Assembly (NCBI RefSeq): GCF_010091945.1
Contig: NZ_WVIE01000008.1
Coordinates: forward strand, 62,001-126,000
Reading direction: 5' to 3'
DNA: 64,000 nt
DNA from: Myxacorys almedinensis A
Lineage (GTDB): Bacteria > Cyanobacteriota > Cyanobacteriia > Leptolyngbyales > Leptolyngbyaceae
The position numbers and the translations under genes were made by a program. The first letter of the stretch is position 1. Every line of letters begins with the position of its first letter. Shown in pieces: positions 52,205-61,703 of this stretch. The notes under the pieces are model-generated. The model saw only the letters and a program-made list of their open reading frames with translations, did not search any database and had not been told where the DNA came from.

Positions 52205-54532
52205 CTAGCCTTTCTGTTCTGGCAACATGCACTTGTCGCTGTCGCACCCTGCTGGCCCTTCCGCGATCTCCTCACCCGAATCGTAGCGGCTTAGGGCACT
52301 ATAAAAATCGCTGGTGCGCTGACGAGCGATCACCTCAGCCTGGAGTGATGTGTAGGTTGCCTGATCGATTTTTTCAAACGGCAGCCGGGGAAACGGGGCA
52401 TCAAATCGAGCTAGCAACGCAGCACTGATGTAGCCTTCATTGGTTGCGATCGCGTCATAAATTCGGGTTGCCAATGCCTCGATTTCATCTTCGCGAAGCT
52501 CGATCGTGGCGCTGGTGTTGTGGGCAGTGTAATATTTCTGCACTTGCAAGTAAAAATCCATTTGTGCCAACGCCGAGAATTTCTCAATCTCGATTTGGTC
52601 TGCCCCTGGAATCGTTGCCCACGGCACTTCGACTGGAATTTCAACCAGCCATTCGCTACACCGAGGATCAAACGGATCGTTGAGCAAGTTGCCGTTCTCG
52701 TCTTTATCCGACTGGGACGGCACAATACTGTAGCCGTAGTCTAAACATGCCATCGCAACGGGATCGTTTTTGCGGAAAGTAATCCGACGAATGAACCGCT
52801 GAGCCTTGGGCGGATGCCATCCTGGGCTTGCCCCCGTCAGCAAAGATTTTGTGCCCGCAGGCTGAACGGTGGTGCAGCGATTGGGGCGACGCAGCCCATG
52901 GCGATCGCAGTACTCCCACACCACCCGATGCACGATCGCTTTCCACCGGCTCAGGTATTCTTTCTCTCGCGCCTTGAACTGCAAACCCGTTACTGTATCC
53001 GGTCTGCCAGCTTCCCACCAGCGCAACCACTCAACGCCAAAGGCATGAACGAAAAAGTCAAACAAGCCGGTAAACGAGACGCCCACGATCGGGTCGAGGT
53101 CACGAGAATACTGATATCGCGGCTCAGCAAAGGTGTGATTGAGCAGCGCTGCGACCGACAGCGCCCCGGCTGTAAACGCCTGCTCTTGGGCGGCATCATC
53201 TAAGGGATCAATCTGATTGAGGTGAACTTCAGATAAGTTGCAGTGAAAATTTTCGCCCAAAATTTCGCCACACGGATTCAGCCCATAGCGCCCTAACCGA
53301 TGGTCGATTTCTTGGTCGAGCATTTTGCCATCGTGCTGTTGCAGCCACTGCCGACCCCGACCTGCCTCATACGCCTCGATGAACGCCGATTTTAGCTCAG
53401 GGGTGGTCAGAATATCGGCGTTAGATCGGGCGATCGCTTCCGGTGCATACTGAATTGCACCCTCGCCAGAGTAAAACTGCTTTCGCACCGCCGCGATCGA
53501 TTCGGGCAGGGTTGGCTTGTGGTGGTAGACGCGCGTGTGGTTTGCCATCCGTAAAACGTCGCGATCAGGATCAATGCTCCAGTTGCCGCTTTCGTCTTGC
53601 TGCCACAAGTTTTCTTTTGCCGCCGCAAAGTCAATATCTTCACTGCTGCCCTGGCGCATCCCGGCTGAGCGTCTGATGTTTCCGGCAACAACGCAGGCAG
53701 CCGCCTCGTCAATCAGCAAGCAGCACTCAACCGGCGACAGTTTCCGACCCACGGCTCGGTTTAAAACGGTGACACAGCGATCGTAGAGTTCTGGCAGTTT
53801 TACCGGGTTAGCCACGCCACCAAAGCCTTTGAGCCGCTCTCCGGCGGGGCGCACATGGCTGAGATCAACCGACACATCAACCACTCCAGCAGCAAACCGC
53901 GTATCGGTTGATAACTCTAGCAAGCCTTGATAGGAATCAACCCAGCCTTGGCGGCTATCTCCCACACGAATCGTGACGTGATTGCCGCTAACGGTGATCT
54001 CGGTTTTGTCTTGGCGTACGTTGGGGAGTGCCGTGCCAATTTGGCTCACCAGCGTGACGCTTAACCGATTCCGAATGGCGGGGAGTTGCTCGGTATATTT
54101 TGGCTCTAACACGGCTCCTGTGCCGCTTCCCATCATGGCAAGATCCATCATCAAGCCAAACGATCGCCAGTCGGTGACATTGGTGCTGGTGCAATTATAC
54201 GAACCGGAAAAGTTTTCTGGCTTGGCGATCCAGCCTGTGCCGCCGACCCACAGCCAGCGACCAGAGGGCAAACATCGCATTGTCTGCTGCATGGTGTGGA
54301 TCAGGGCTTTTTCTGCGGGGGTAAATTTGCCAAGCTCGGCAAGTCCGTTGAGGGTGCGATCGCTCACCTCTTGCCAAGACTCGCGACGAGCTTCTCCTAA
54401 CTTGCGGCTATAGGTGCGGTAGAAAACCGGATTGGCTGCGGGAGCCGCTTCTGGAAATTGCCCATTCAGGTGGTGTTGAGGGGAGCTATCTGAGCCAGAA
54501 TAGTCTCGTATCCGTGCGATGTCTTGAACCAT
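52205..54532 (-). CDS. nrdJ: Adenosylcobalamin-dependent ribonucleoside-triphosphate reductase (class II)
   Basis: A 775-residue monomeric class II reductase like the Lactobacillus leichmannii enzyme. It makes dNTPs from NTPs using a B12-generated thiyl radical. The first active-site cysteine is in SGSYNCTSTN (C114). The thiyl-bearing cysteine and glutamate are in NPCGEI, with the second disulfide cysteine nearby (ENFHCNLSEVHL). The C-terminal shuttle pair is CDSDKC, eight residues from the end. No intein is present, although cyanobacterial homologues often carry them. The upstream region has tandem NrdR-like boxes but no recognisable cobalamin riboswitch. Confidence 0.95.
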   Translation of the reverse strand: MVQDIARIRDYSGSDSSPQHHLNGQFPEAAPAANPVFYRTYSRKLGEARRESWQEVSDRTLNGLAELGKFTPAEKALIHTMQQTMRCLPSGRWLWVGGTGWIAKPENFSGSYNCTSTNVTDWRSFGLMMDLAMMGSGTGAVLEPKYTEQLPAIRNRLSVTLVSQIGTALPNVRQDKTEITVSGNHVTIRVGDSRQGWVDSYQGLLELSTDTRFAAGVVDVSVDLSHVRPAGERLKGFGGVANPVKLPELYDRCVTVLNRAVGRKLSPVECCLLIDEAAACVVAGNIRRSAGMRQGSSEDIDFAAAKENLWQQDESGNWSIDPDRDVLRMANHTRVYHHKPTLPESIAAVRKQFYSGEGAIQYAPEAIARSNADILTTPELKSAFIEAYEAGRGRQWLQQHDGKMLDQEIDHRLGRYGLNPCGEILGENFHCNLSEVHLNQIDPLDDAAQEQAFTAGALSVAALLNHTFAEPRYQYSRDLDPIVGVSFTGLFDFFVHAFGVEWLRWWEAGRPDTVTGLQFKAREKEYLSRWKAIVHRVVWEYCDRHGLRRPNRCTTVQPAGTKSLLTGASPGWHPPKAQRFIRRITFRKNDPVAMACLDYGYSIVPSQSDKDENGNLLNDPFDPRCSEWLVEIPVEVPWATIPGADQIEIEKFSALAQMDFYLQVQKYYTAHNTSATIELREDEIEALATRIYDAIATNEGYISAALLARFDAPFPRLPFEKIDQATYTSLQAEVIARQRTSDFYSALSRYDSGEEIAEGPAGCDSDKCMLPEQKG

Positions 54533-54586
54533 GAGGGACTCCGTATGTCAGATGTAGAGGCAGATCGGGTTAAATCTAAACTTGCG

Positions 54587-54619
54587 ACGCCATATCTAGG
54601 GTCACGCTATATGTGGTGT
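54587..54619. promoter_or_regulatory. Tandem 17-bp repeat resembling NrdR boxes, upstream of nrdJ
   Basis: ACGCCATATCTAGGGT (54587-54602) and ACGCTATATGTGGTGT (54604-54619) repeat with a 17-bp period. Both resemble the palindromic NrdR box (ACxCxATATxTxGxGT pattern). They lie 55-87 bp before the nrdJ start. Known NrdR pairs are spaced about 31 bp centre to centre, so the 17-bp period is atypical. The remaining 54620-54818 shows nothing else. Confidence 0.4.
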
Positions 54620-54818
54620 TTAATGTACACGCTGTTTTGATTTTGTGCAACCTTTCCTCAGATCAAATCTGCTAAGTGGTAGAACGGGAACAGATTGTCC
54701 TAAAGAGAGGGCGATGATCAACTTGGCGGCTTCTAGATAGCGCCTCCCTGACAAGTGCAGACGTACTAATCTTCCGTTAGAGTTTAGCAAGATTTCTGCA
54801 CGTTGGCTACGACGGTTC

Positions 54819-56099
54819 TCAGAGCAACCGCAACTGCGTTTCAGCCGCCTCTTGTTCTTCGACCAAAACGACCTCTGCTAAAGGTTCTTGCTGCGCGAGG
54901 AGCCGCCGCGCCGCTTCTAAAATTGGGGCTTCGAGGTCGCGGAGGTCATCTCGATTGGAGAGGTAGGTTTTCAGCGCTTCAAACGGCTCGATCGCCGCTC
55001 CAACACCAAGTTCGGGGAGGCGCGATCGCGAGAAATAACTGACCAATTCTGACTGAATGGTGTAGCTGTGGGTAATCTCCAGCGCTTTATGAATTTGAGG
55101 GTCATCCAGGTGATCCAACTGTTCTGGACGAATCTGATAGTGCAATCGCACCACCGCATCTTGAATTAGCTCGGGTTTTAGAGCGCGAATCAATGCCGCT
55201 TGCGGATCTTTCTTTTCGGAAAGATCAACCTTGATCGTCCGAAACGATCGCACGGGCAACGGGCAGAATTCCACCGTTGTTGAACTGCCGTTTAGCTCCA
55301 CGAGGACAAACCCCTTGTCTTCTTTCTCTTCGCTAAAATCAACTCGTTCAATGCTGCCAGGATATACAACAAACGGATTTTTACACAAAATTTGGTGTTT
55401 ATGAACATGCCCCAGCGCAACATAATCAAAACACTCGCGAGTTAGAAACGACAATGGAATCGTAAACCCTTTTCCAACTGCTAAAAGCCTTTCTGCGCCA
55501 TAGGTTGCAGTGTCGGTCATTAAATGGGCAAGCAATATTGTTGGAAGATCAGGATTGAGGTTGCGAATCTCGCCTTCTAGCGCCACCCGCAGGCGATCGA
55601 GCAACAATTGCCCGACTTCCAGCATCGACAACCCCTCAGTTTCGGGGCGCGTGAGAAGGGTCGATCGCGTTAGCCAGGGCAAGGTAATCACCTGCACTGT
55701 CCCGTTTCTAGTCTCAATCGTGTGCGTATCGAGGCGATCGCCAACCCGCACATTGGGCACACCCAGGGTACGGTAGATGCATAAACTTGCGCCGCCAGCC
55801 CCTTGAGAATGCTGATCGTGGTTGCCAACAAGTAATACCGTCGGAATTTTTGCCTCTACCAAGCGCTGAAACTGGCGGGCAAACGCTTGCTGAATGTAGG
55901 GTGGTGGCGTTGCATCCGGAAAAGCATCTCCGCCAAACAAGACGAGATCGACCGGTTCTGCCAACGCGCGATCGATGCATCGTCCTAACGTGGCAACAAA
56001 ATCTTCTAAGCGCGTGTTTAGCCCTGTTTTCGGATTGATCCGCCCGTGCACAAATCCGCTACCTAAATGAATGTCGGAGAGATGGAGGACTTTGATCAT
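54819..56099 (-). CDS. sbcD: DNA repair exonuclease, SbcD/Mre11 family
   Basis: A 426-residue metallophosphoesterase nuclease. Metal-binding motifs are in order: VLHLSDIHLGSGF (D-x-H), LFGGDAFPD (GD), LLVGNHDQHS (GNHD), ILLAHLM and LGHVHKHQI (GHxH). The C-terminal capping domain continues to a Glu/Ala-rich end. It would act with an SbcC-type ATPase, not in this window, on DNA hairpins and double-strand ends. The SDR gene upstream on the same strand ends 16 bp before its start. Confidence 0.92.
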   Translation of the reverse strand: MIKVLHLSDIHLGSGFVHGRINPKTGLNTRLEDFVATLGRCIDRALAEPVDLVLFGGDAFPDATPPPYIQQAFARQFQRLVEAKIPTVLLVGNHDQHSQGAGGASLCIYRTLGVPNVRVGDRLDTHTIETRNGTVQVITLPWLTRSTLLTRPETEGLSMLEVGQLLLDRLRVALEGEIRNLNPDLPTILLAHLMTDTATYGAERLLAVGKGFTIPLSFLTRECFDYVALGHVHKHQILCKNPFVVYPGSIERVDFSEEKEDKGFVLVELNGSSTTVEFCPLPVRSFRTIKVDLSEKKDPQAALIRALKPELIQDAVVRLHYQIRPEQLDHLDDPQIHKALEITHSYTIQSELVSYFSRSRLPELGVGAAIEPFEALKTYLSNRDDLRDLEAPILEAARRLLAQQEPLAEVVLVEEQEAAETQLRLL

Positions 56100-56114
56100 G
56101 GCTGAGGGCAGACG

Positions 56115-56951
56115 CTAGCGGACGACGATTTTGCGAACAAGACTGCTGAAGGCGCGATCGCTGAGCAGCTTTCGTAATAGTAAAAGTGTACCTGCATTTC
56201 CGCCGGCTGGGTAGCGCAATCGAGAGGATTGATCGGTGGCGGCTTGGTAGATGATGTCTGCAACGGTTTCTGGCGTTCCGCCCGTTTCGCCGGCTCGGCT
56301 CATATTCGGCAAGACCTTGGCGACGAAAGCATCGTAGGCGGTTAGCCCAGGGCGGTGAGAGAGATCAGCGGATCGGCTGTAGAAGTCGGTCTTGATCGGA
56401 CCGGGTTCTATGATCTTAACGCGGATGTTAAACGGCTCTAGCTCATACTGCAACGACTCTGAAAAGCCTTCGACTGCCCATTTTGTGCTGTGATAGAGGC
56501 TGTAGAGCGGAAACGCGAGCTTGCCAGCGATGGAGGAGACGTTGACAATTGTGCCAGATCTGCGATCGCGAAAATGAGGCAACAGCGATCGCGTTACGTT
56601 CATCAGCCCAAACACGTTGGTGTCAAACTGGCGTTGAATTTGTTCGGGTGTGCAGGCTTCAAAAGCACCCATCAGACCGTATCCCGCGTTGTTGACCAAT
56701 ACATCAATCTGCCCTACGCTGTCTAGCGCTTGGCTCACTGCCGTTTGGATGGAGGCTTGATTTGTCACATCTAGCGCTAAGCAGTGCACCTTGGCTAATG
56801 CCGCTAGTTCACCTGCTTTTTCGAGCGATCGCATGGTGGCGATCGTCGTCCATCCTTGCTGCTGAAATTTCAAGACAGCGGCTCGACCAATGCCAGAAGA
56901 TGCGCCTGTAATCAGCACTGTTTTTGTTACTGTTCTCACTGGTTCTATCAT
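56115..56951 (-). CDS. Short-chain dehydrogenase/reductase (SDR) family oxidoreductase
   Basis: About 278 residues from ATG 56951 (MIEPVRTVTKTVLITGASSGIGR); the frame is open to 57083, but that stretch lacks family character. Cofactor motif TGASSGIG, then LDVTNQ, VLVNNAGYGLMGAFE, the Ser of NVSSIAGKLAFPLYSLYHSTKWAVEGFSE with the YxxxK pair (YHSTK), and IEPGPIKTDF. This is a classical NAD(P)H SDR of the ketoreductase type; the substrate is unknown. It is read towards sbcD and is divergent from the glutaredoxin-like gene. Confidence 0.92.
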   Translation of the reverse strand: MIEPVRTVTKTVLITGASSGIGRAAVLKFQQQGWTTIATMRSLEKAGELAALAKVHCLALDVTNQASIQTAVSQALDSVGQIDVLVNNAGYGLMGAFEACTPEQIQRQFDTNVFGLMNVTRSLLPHFRDRRSGTIVNVSSIAGKLAFPLYSLYHSTKWAVEGFSESLQYELEPFNIRVKIIEPGPIKTDFYSRSADLSHRPGLTAYDAFVAKVLPNMSRAGETGGTPETVADIIYQAATDQSSRLRYPAGGNAGTLLLLRKLLSDRAFSSLVRKIVVR

Positions 56952-57081
56952 GCGATCGTCATGCCCATCATCATTACCGCCATTACGATAACAGTTATGC
57001 CTTGAACGGTGCGTACGATCGATCGTACTCCTAAAATAGATCACGGTCAGAAAGCCCAGTAAGACGTTCTTAAGGTTCAGC

Positions 57082-57351
57082 ATGAAACTGATTTTTTATA
57101 GCAAATCGGGGTGTCACCTCTGCGAAGGTTTGCAGGCGAAATTAGCCCAAGTTCGACAGCCAACAATTGAGTTAGAACTACGCGACATCACCACTCGTGA
57201 CGACTGGTTTCAAGCCTATCAATATGAAATTCCGGTACTGCTTATAGAACACCCGCTCACGGCTCAAGTTGTCCCCTTGCCTCGGCTCTCTCCTCGCGCT
57301 ACTGTTCAACAATTAGAGAGCCTGTTACAAAAATATTGCTCAGCAGGCTGA
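57082..57351 (+). CDS. Glutaredoxin family protein (DUF836-type)
   Basis: An 89-residue thioredoxin-fold protein: LIFYSKSGCHLCEGLQAKLAQV carries the CxxC site (CHLC), with ELRDITTRDDWFQAYQYEIPVLLIE containing the cis-proline (IPVL). It matches the short glutaredoxin-like DUF836 family. It is likely a thiol-disulfide redox protein. It precedes murE by 43 bp on the same strand and may be cotranscribed. Confidence 0.9.
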   Translation: MKLIFYSKSGCHLCEGLQAKLAQVRQPTIELELRDITTRDDWFQAYQYEIPVLLIEHPLTAQVVPLPRLSPRATVQQLESLLQKYCSAG

Positions 57352-57394
57352 TCATTGAGTAAACTCACGACAATCACCGGCATGGAGTGACCTT

Positions 57395-58924
57395 ATGCAG
57401 CTTAAAGCGTTACTGGCAACGCTCCCCCATGGGGGCGATCTTCCCACCCATCCAGCACTCGCCCTAGATGTGAAAGGGTTGACGACAAATTCTCTCGCCT
57501 GTCAGCCTGGAGATGTGTTTATTGGAATGCCAGGAACCCGGGTTGATGGTGGAGATTTTTGGCAAAGCGCGATCGCGGCAGGGGCGATCGCCGCGATCGT
57601 CTCTCCCGACGCGGCAAGCCGAGCCATGGGCAATCCGGCATTTAGTTCAGAACAGCCGCCGCTGGTGATCCCAGCGATCGACATGACCCAAGCCTGCGCT
57701 CACCTCGCCACCACGTTTTACGACCATCCCGCCGCCAAACTAAAGCTCATCGGTGTTACGGGGACAAATGGCAAAACCACCACCACGCACCTGATCGAAT
57801 ATCTCCTCAATCAGGCGGGCAACCCAACTGCCATGCTCGGAACCCTCTACACACGCTGGCAGGGCTTTCAGCAAACCGCCGTGCATACGACCCCTTTTGC
57901 GGTGGAGCTTCAACAACAATTTGCCGCCGCCGTTGATGCAGGCTGTAAATATGCCGTGATGGAAGTCAGTTCCCATGCGCTTCATCAGGGGCGAGTGCTG
58001 GGTTGCCCGTTTGAGGTGGCGGTATTCACCAATTTGACACAAGATCATCTCGACTATCACACCAATATGGAGGATTATTTCGCGGCAAAGGCGCTGTTGT
58101 TCAGTCCGGCTTATTTAAAGGGGCGCGCGATCGTGAATCTCGACGACCCTTACGGACAGCGATTGCTCGAACACCTCAACGGTCAACCGGTTTGGAGCTA
58201 TAGCACGCAGCAAAAAGCTGACTTGTGGACAAGCGATCTGAGCTACAGTCCGGCGGGGGTGCGGGGAAGGCTGCATACGCCGATGGGAGAGGTGCCGTTT
58301 CAATCGCCGCTTGTGGGTCAGTTTAATCTGGCAAATCTGCTGGCGGCAGTTGGGGCAGGGTTGGAATTGGGGTTGGGATTGGATGCGATCGCACAAGCTC
58401 TCCCCCATTTCTCCGGCGTTCCGGGACGGATGGAGCAAGTCCAAATCAAGCCCGATCAAGACATCAGCGTGATTGTCGATTATGCCCACACGCCCGATAG
58501 TTTGGAAAATATGCTGAACGCGGCGCGACCGTTTATTTCAGGTCGGATGATTTGTGTATTTGGCTGTGGGGGAGATCGCGATCGCACCAAGCGCCCGAAA
58601 ATGGGTGCGATCGCTGCCGAGCTTGCAGATCAAATCATCGTCACTTCAGATAATCCCCGAACAGAAGACCCACAGCGCATTTTAGACGATGTGGTAGCAG
58701 GCATTTCTGCCGCGTCTGCGCCAACAGTGATTGCCGATCGAGCTATTGCCATTCGGACAGCGATTCTCCAAGCAAAGCCAGGAGACGGGATTCTTATCGC
58801 TGGCAAAGGACACGAAGACTATCAAATTTTGGGAACTGAAAAGATTCACTTCGACGATCGCGAGCAGGCAAGAGACGCTCTGATAAAGCGAGATTGCCAA
58901 ACGGAGTTAGCAACGGATTCTTAA
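57395..58924 (+). CDS. murE: UDP-N-acetylmuramoyl-L-alanyl-D-glutamate--2,6-diaminopimelate ligase
   Basis: A 509-residue Mur ligase. The N-terminal UDP-binding domain (LTTNSLACQPGDVFIGMPG) is followed by the ATP loop GVTGTNGKTTTTHLIEYLL, the central domain (MEVSSHALHQGRVLGCPFEVAVFTNLTQDHLDYH), and the C-terminal domain with VIVDYAHTPDSLENML, CVFGCGGDRDRTKRPKM and SDNPRTEDP; the DNPR motif specifies meso-diaminopimelate. It adds the third residue of the peptidoglycan stem peptide in the cytoplasm. Confidence 0.97.
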   Translation: MQLKALLATLPHGGDLPTHPALALDVKGLTTNSLACQPGDVFIGMPGTRVDGGDFWQSAIAAGAIAAIVSPDAASRAMGNPAFSSEQPPLVIPAIDMTQACAHLATTFYDHPAAKLKLIGVTGTNGKTTTTHLIEYLLNQAGNPTAMLGTLYTRWQGFQQTAVHTTPFAVELQQQFAAAVDAGCKYAVMEVSSHALHQGRVLGCPFEVAVFTNLTQDHLDYHTNMEDYFAAKALLFSPAYLKGRAIVNLDDPYGQRLLEHLNGQPVWSYSTQQKADLWTSDLSYSPAGVRGRLHTPMGEVPFQSPLVGQFNLANLLAAVGAGLELGLGLDAIAQALPHFSGVPGRMEQVQIKPDQDISVIVDYAHTPDSLENMLNAARPFISGRMICVFGCGGDRDRTKRPKMGAIAAELADQIIVTSDNPRTEDPQRILDDVVAGISAASAPTVIADRAIAIRTAILQAKPGDGILIAGKGHEDYQILGTEKIHFDDREQARDALIKRDCQTELATDS

Positions 58925-58933
58925 AAGACAAGG

Positions 58934-58958
58934 GGGCAGGATTTGGCAAATCCTGCCC
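58934..58958. terminator. Perfect hairpin between convergent murE and TPR genes
   Basis: GGGCAGGATTT and AAATCCTGCCC are perfect complements around a 3-nt loop, 10 bp after the murE stop. Only scattered T residues follow, but position and strength make it a likely 3'-end structure for murE. Confidence 0.6.
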
Positions 58959-58966
58959 TATCTTCG

Positions 58967-59005
58967 TTAATTTGATGTGGTTAATTTGATGTGGTTAATT
59001 TGGTG
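58967..59005 (+). repeat. 14-bp tandem repeat, nearly three copies
   Basis: TTAATTTGATGTGG occurs twice in tandem (58967-58980, 58981-58994) and a third, partial copy follows (TTAATTTGGTG). It lies between the murE hairpin and the TPR gene stop. Confidence 0.7.
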
Positions 59006-59017
59006 CGATCGCACCCT

Positions 59018-59959
59018 CTAGTTCGCAGGTGCAGGGCTACTTTCGGGTTGGGCATTGGGTGTTGCCGGAGCCGAGAAATCTCCTGTCGCTGGAGTCGTTG
59101 TACTTGCATTGGGCGCATCACTTGGCGCAGAAGAATTGGGGGCTGACGACGGAGGAGCCGCCGCAAACTTATTGATCTGATCTTTGAACTGAGCCGGAGC
59201 TAAAGATGCGGCTTTATCAAAAAACGGTTTCGCCTGATCGTCTCTGCCTTGCTCCTTAAGCACCTGTGCCTTATACAGCACGGGTTGGAAATCATTGGGG
59301 TTGGTCTGCATTGCCTGATTAAACACATTGAGTGCTTCATCGTAACGCTTCTGCGTGGCAAAGACTTTGCCCAACAGCACTTGGATAGCGGTTATATCAA
59401 CACTTCCAGCCTGATTTTTGTTAGCGGCGGGCGCTTGCCTGAGCGTATCTTGCAACAGCCCGATCGCGGCTTCAGGGCGTTCTTGCTTCACGAGCAAATC
59501 TGCCAATCCTTGCAGGGATAGCAAATCTCCGGGCTTGTCTCGCAGCACCTCGCGATAGGTTTGGGCAGCACCCTCGCGATCGCCGTTATACTGCTTCACC
59601 TGAGCCAACAGCACAGCATACTCGGTCATTCCTGGATTCAGCCTTGAGAGTCTTTCGAGAGGCTCAACCATGCCTTTGGGATCGTTTAATTGCCGCCGCG
59701 CATCGAGCAATCCTCGGAGCGCTACCTGGTTGTCTGGCTCTTTTTGAAGGACGGCCTCATAGCCCTTTGCTTGCACCTCAAGTTCTCCCTTGCGCCCATC
59801 GGCGGAAGCCGACTGGCTGGGGTTTGGGCTGGCTTTCGACTGGGCGTCACTACTGTTGATCGCAGACGTAAGCAGGGGAATCATCGTTACCCCCAACAGC
59901 CCCACCGTTGCCACAATCAGCACAACATTTATCAGCCAACGATTCCGCTTTTCTGACAC
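59018..59959 (-). CDS. TPR-repeat membrane-anchored protein
   Basis: About 313 residues from a GTG at 59959 (VSEKRNRWLINVVLIVATVGLLG), which has GAGG 8 bp upstream; the frame is open to 59983. One N-terminal membrane helix is followed by about five tetratricopeptide repeats (GYEAVLQKEPDNQVALRGLLDARRQL; AAQTYREVLRDKPGDLLSLQGLADLL; ALNVFNQAMQTNPNDFQPVLYKAQVL) and a low-complexity tail of Ala, Pro, Ser and Thr. TPR proteins of this kind act in protein assembly, often of photosynthetic complexes in cyanobacteria; the partner is unknown. Confidence 0.88.
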   Translation of the reverse strand: MSEKRNRWLINVVLIVATVGLLGVTMIPLLTSAINSSDAQSKASPNPSQSASADGRKGELEVQAKGYEAVLQKEPDNQVALRGLLDARRQLNDPKGMVEPLERLSRLNPGMTEYAVLLAQVKQYNGDREGAAQTYREVLRDKPGDLLSLQGLADLLVKQERPEAAIGLLQDTLRQAPAANKNQAGSVDITAIQVLLGKVFATQKRYDEALNVFNQAMQTNPNDFQPVLYKAQVLKEQGRDDQAKPFFDKAASLAPAQFKDQINKFAAAPPSSAPNSSAPSDAPNASTTTPATGDFSAPATPNAQPESSPAPAN

Positions 59960-60166
59960 AAGATTGCCTCTTACTCTACGCAACCTATGATAGTTCGCAA
60001 TTTGCGATTCGTACTTTATAAGTTGGCGTTGCTGATGCTGGGCAGACGCCGTTCTCTTGGCAACGCAGATTAACCCTTTCTCCCGCTTTTACAGCACAGG
60101 GTGGAAGGGTGGGCAATTTTAAGCAAATCCCAGCGACCCAAGCCTCAGCATTACCAACCGTTGGTA

Positions 60167-60469
60167 TTATGAACTCGCTGTTGCCGGTTGTTGGCTGGCT
60201 GTAGGTAAGGTGGTTTGAGAAATGGGGCCTGCTTCTGAAATCTCAATGTGGTTGAGCAGCGTTGTGACGAAGGCAAAGAGCAGAAACGGCAGAGACAGCA
60301 CCAAAATTAAGCCGACCGTTGCCAGGGCATAAACGGGGCGGCTAGCTCCCATGAGGGCCATTGCGGCTGCCAAACTCAGGAAGATAACAATTAACCAAAC
60401 GATAATCTGACCGTAGACATCTCCAAAGGAAAGCGTACACTTCACTTGATACCGTTGGATGTTACTCAT
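60167..60469 (-). CDS. Small two-helix membrane protein
   Basis: A 100-residue protein starting MSNIQRYQVKCTLSFGDVYGQ, with two hydrophobic helices (IIVWLIVIFLSLAAAMALMG; VYALATVGLILVLSLPFLLFAF) and a Thr/Pro/Ala-rich tail. It resembles conserved cyanobacterial proteins without a known function. No partner gene is adjacent. The flanking gaps 59960-60166 and 60470-60744 show nothing supportable. Confidence 0.65.
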   Translation of the reverse strand: MSNIQRYQVKCTLSFGDVYGQIIVWLIVIFLSLAAAMALMGASRPVYALATVGLILVLSLPFLLFAFVTTLLNHIEISEAGPISQTTLPTASQQPATASS

Positions 60470-60744
60470 AGTTTCTAACCGTCTCGACTGTTTCTCTAAA
60501 CGTAGCGTTTTCCTTAGAAAAGCGAGAGTCTTCTCAATGTTATTGAATGGATCTTAATCTACTGTTACAGAACTAATAGGGGGATGAGCCGTGTATTATT
60601 TCTATTCCTGCGTTTCATTTTTGAGGTGGTGATCTTGGGGCACGTTAGCGATCGCAGGTAAAAGTTTCACGACTCCTGACCTACGCGGAACGAAGGTCTA
60701 TGCCACAATTGCAGGTACAGCGTTGGTCATTGAGGCGAATCCCT

Positions 60745-61326
60745 ATGTTGTCTGAACCGCTCACTCTTAATCTTAGGACTGTCCAGTTTACGGATGAGCA
60801 GTTCTATCAGCTTTGTATGAGCAATCCAGATTTGCAAGTGGAGCGATCGCGTCAAGGAGAATTGATTCTGATGTCCCCAGTCGGCGGCTCTAGTGGTACT
60901 CGTGAGATGGAACTTGGCGGTGAACTTTATGTCTGGAATCGTCAAACAAAGCTTGGAAAAGTGTTTAGCTCGTCAACCATTTTTAAGTTGCCGGGTGGTG
61001 GAGACCGTTCTCCCGATGCCGCTTGGGTAGAGTTGTCGCGGTGGACTGCACTAACGCCTGAGCAACGATCGAAGTTTCCTCCGATTGCACCAGATTTTGT
61101 GTTGGAGTTGCGATCGCGCACTGATTCGTTAGAGTTGCTGCGATCGAAGATGGGGGAGTATCTAGAAAGCGGAGTGCGGTTGGGATGGTTATTCAATCCG
61201 CAGGATCAGCAGGTGGAGGTTTACAGGCAGGGAGAGGCAACGGAAGTACGATCGCTGCCGACAGAGCTATCGGGTGAGGCGGTGTTACCAGGGTTTGTGC
61301 TTCAGGTCGAGCGGTTTGAGGACTGA
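60745..61326 (+). CDS. Uma2 family (DUF820) endonuclease
   Basis: About 193 residues from ATG 60745; the frame is open to 60700. It follows the full Uma2 layout: FTDEQFYQLCMSNPDLQVERSRQGELILMSPVGG, RSPDAAWVELSRW, PDFVLELRSRTD with the PD-(D/E)XK residues, and a closing VLPGF. It shows what the truncated homologue at the left window edge is missing. Its role is unproven; cyanobacteria carry many copies. Confidence 0.9.
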   Translation: MLSEPLTLNLRTVQFTDEQFYQLCMSNPDLQVERSRQGELILMSPVGGSSGTREMELGGELYVWNRQTKLGKVFSSSTIFKLPGGGDRSPDAAWVELSRWTALTPEQRSKFPPIAPDFVLELRSRTDSLELLRSKMGEYLESGVRLGWLFNPQDQQVEVYRQGEATEVRSLPTELSGEAVLPGFVLQVERFED

Positions 61327-61703
61327 AGCAGAAAGATTAGCGCGTAGATGGAGAGGCTGGATTCACAGGAACGATCCTCTGGAGCTTGCAAGCAACCGCA
61401 GCTTGGAGTGGACAGTTTATGAGTTCAGTTTATCGTTCTTTTCTCTCGCTTCTGCCGATTATCTGCTGAAGCTACGGTTGAATGTGCCGCAGTAGTCGTT
61501 GCAGCCAGGTTGGAAGGGACGAGCGGGGTAGGTGATTCTTCTAAGTTGTCCAAGAACTCGCTGACGCATTGCTAGAGCCTGTAGCTAGAGAGATTCAGCT
61601 TTTTGGAAATGTTCTTGATAAATGCCCTTAATAATAGTAGGGAACTGCCAGATTGCTGCTTAGAAAGGCAAACGCCTCGATCGTAAGGGCAGAGATGGGG
61701 TCT

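Noticed and set aside
53982-54413. A 143-codon plus-strand ORF opposite the start of nrdJ
   Set aside because: Entirely antisense to well-supported nrdJ; no start signal and no homology recognised.
54533-54818. Possible cobalamin riboswitch before the B12-dependent nrdJ
   Set aside because: I looked for the conserved B12-box and associated stems and found none. Only the tandem NrdR-like boxes are visible.
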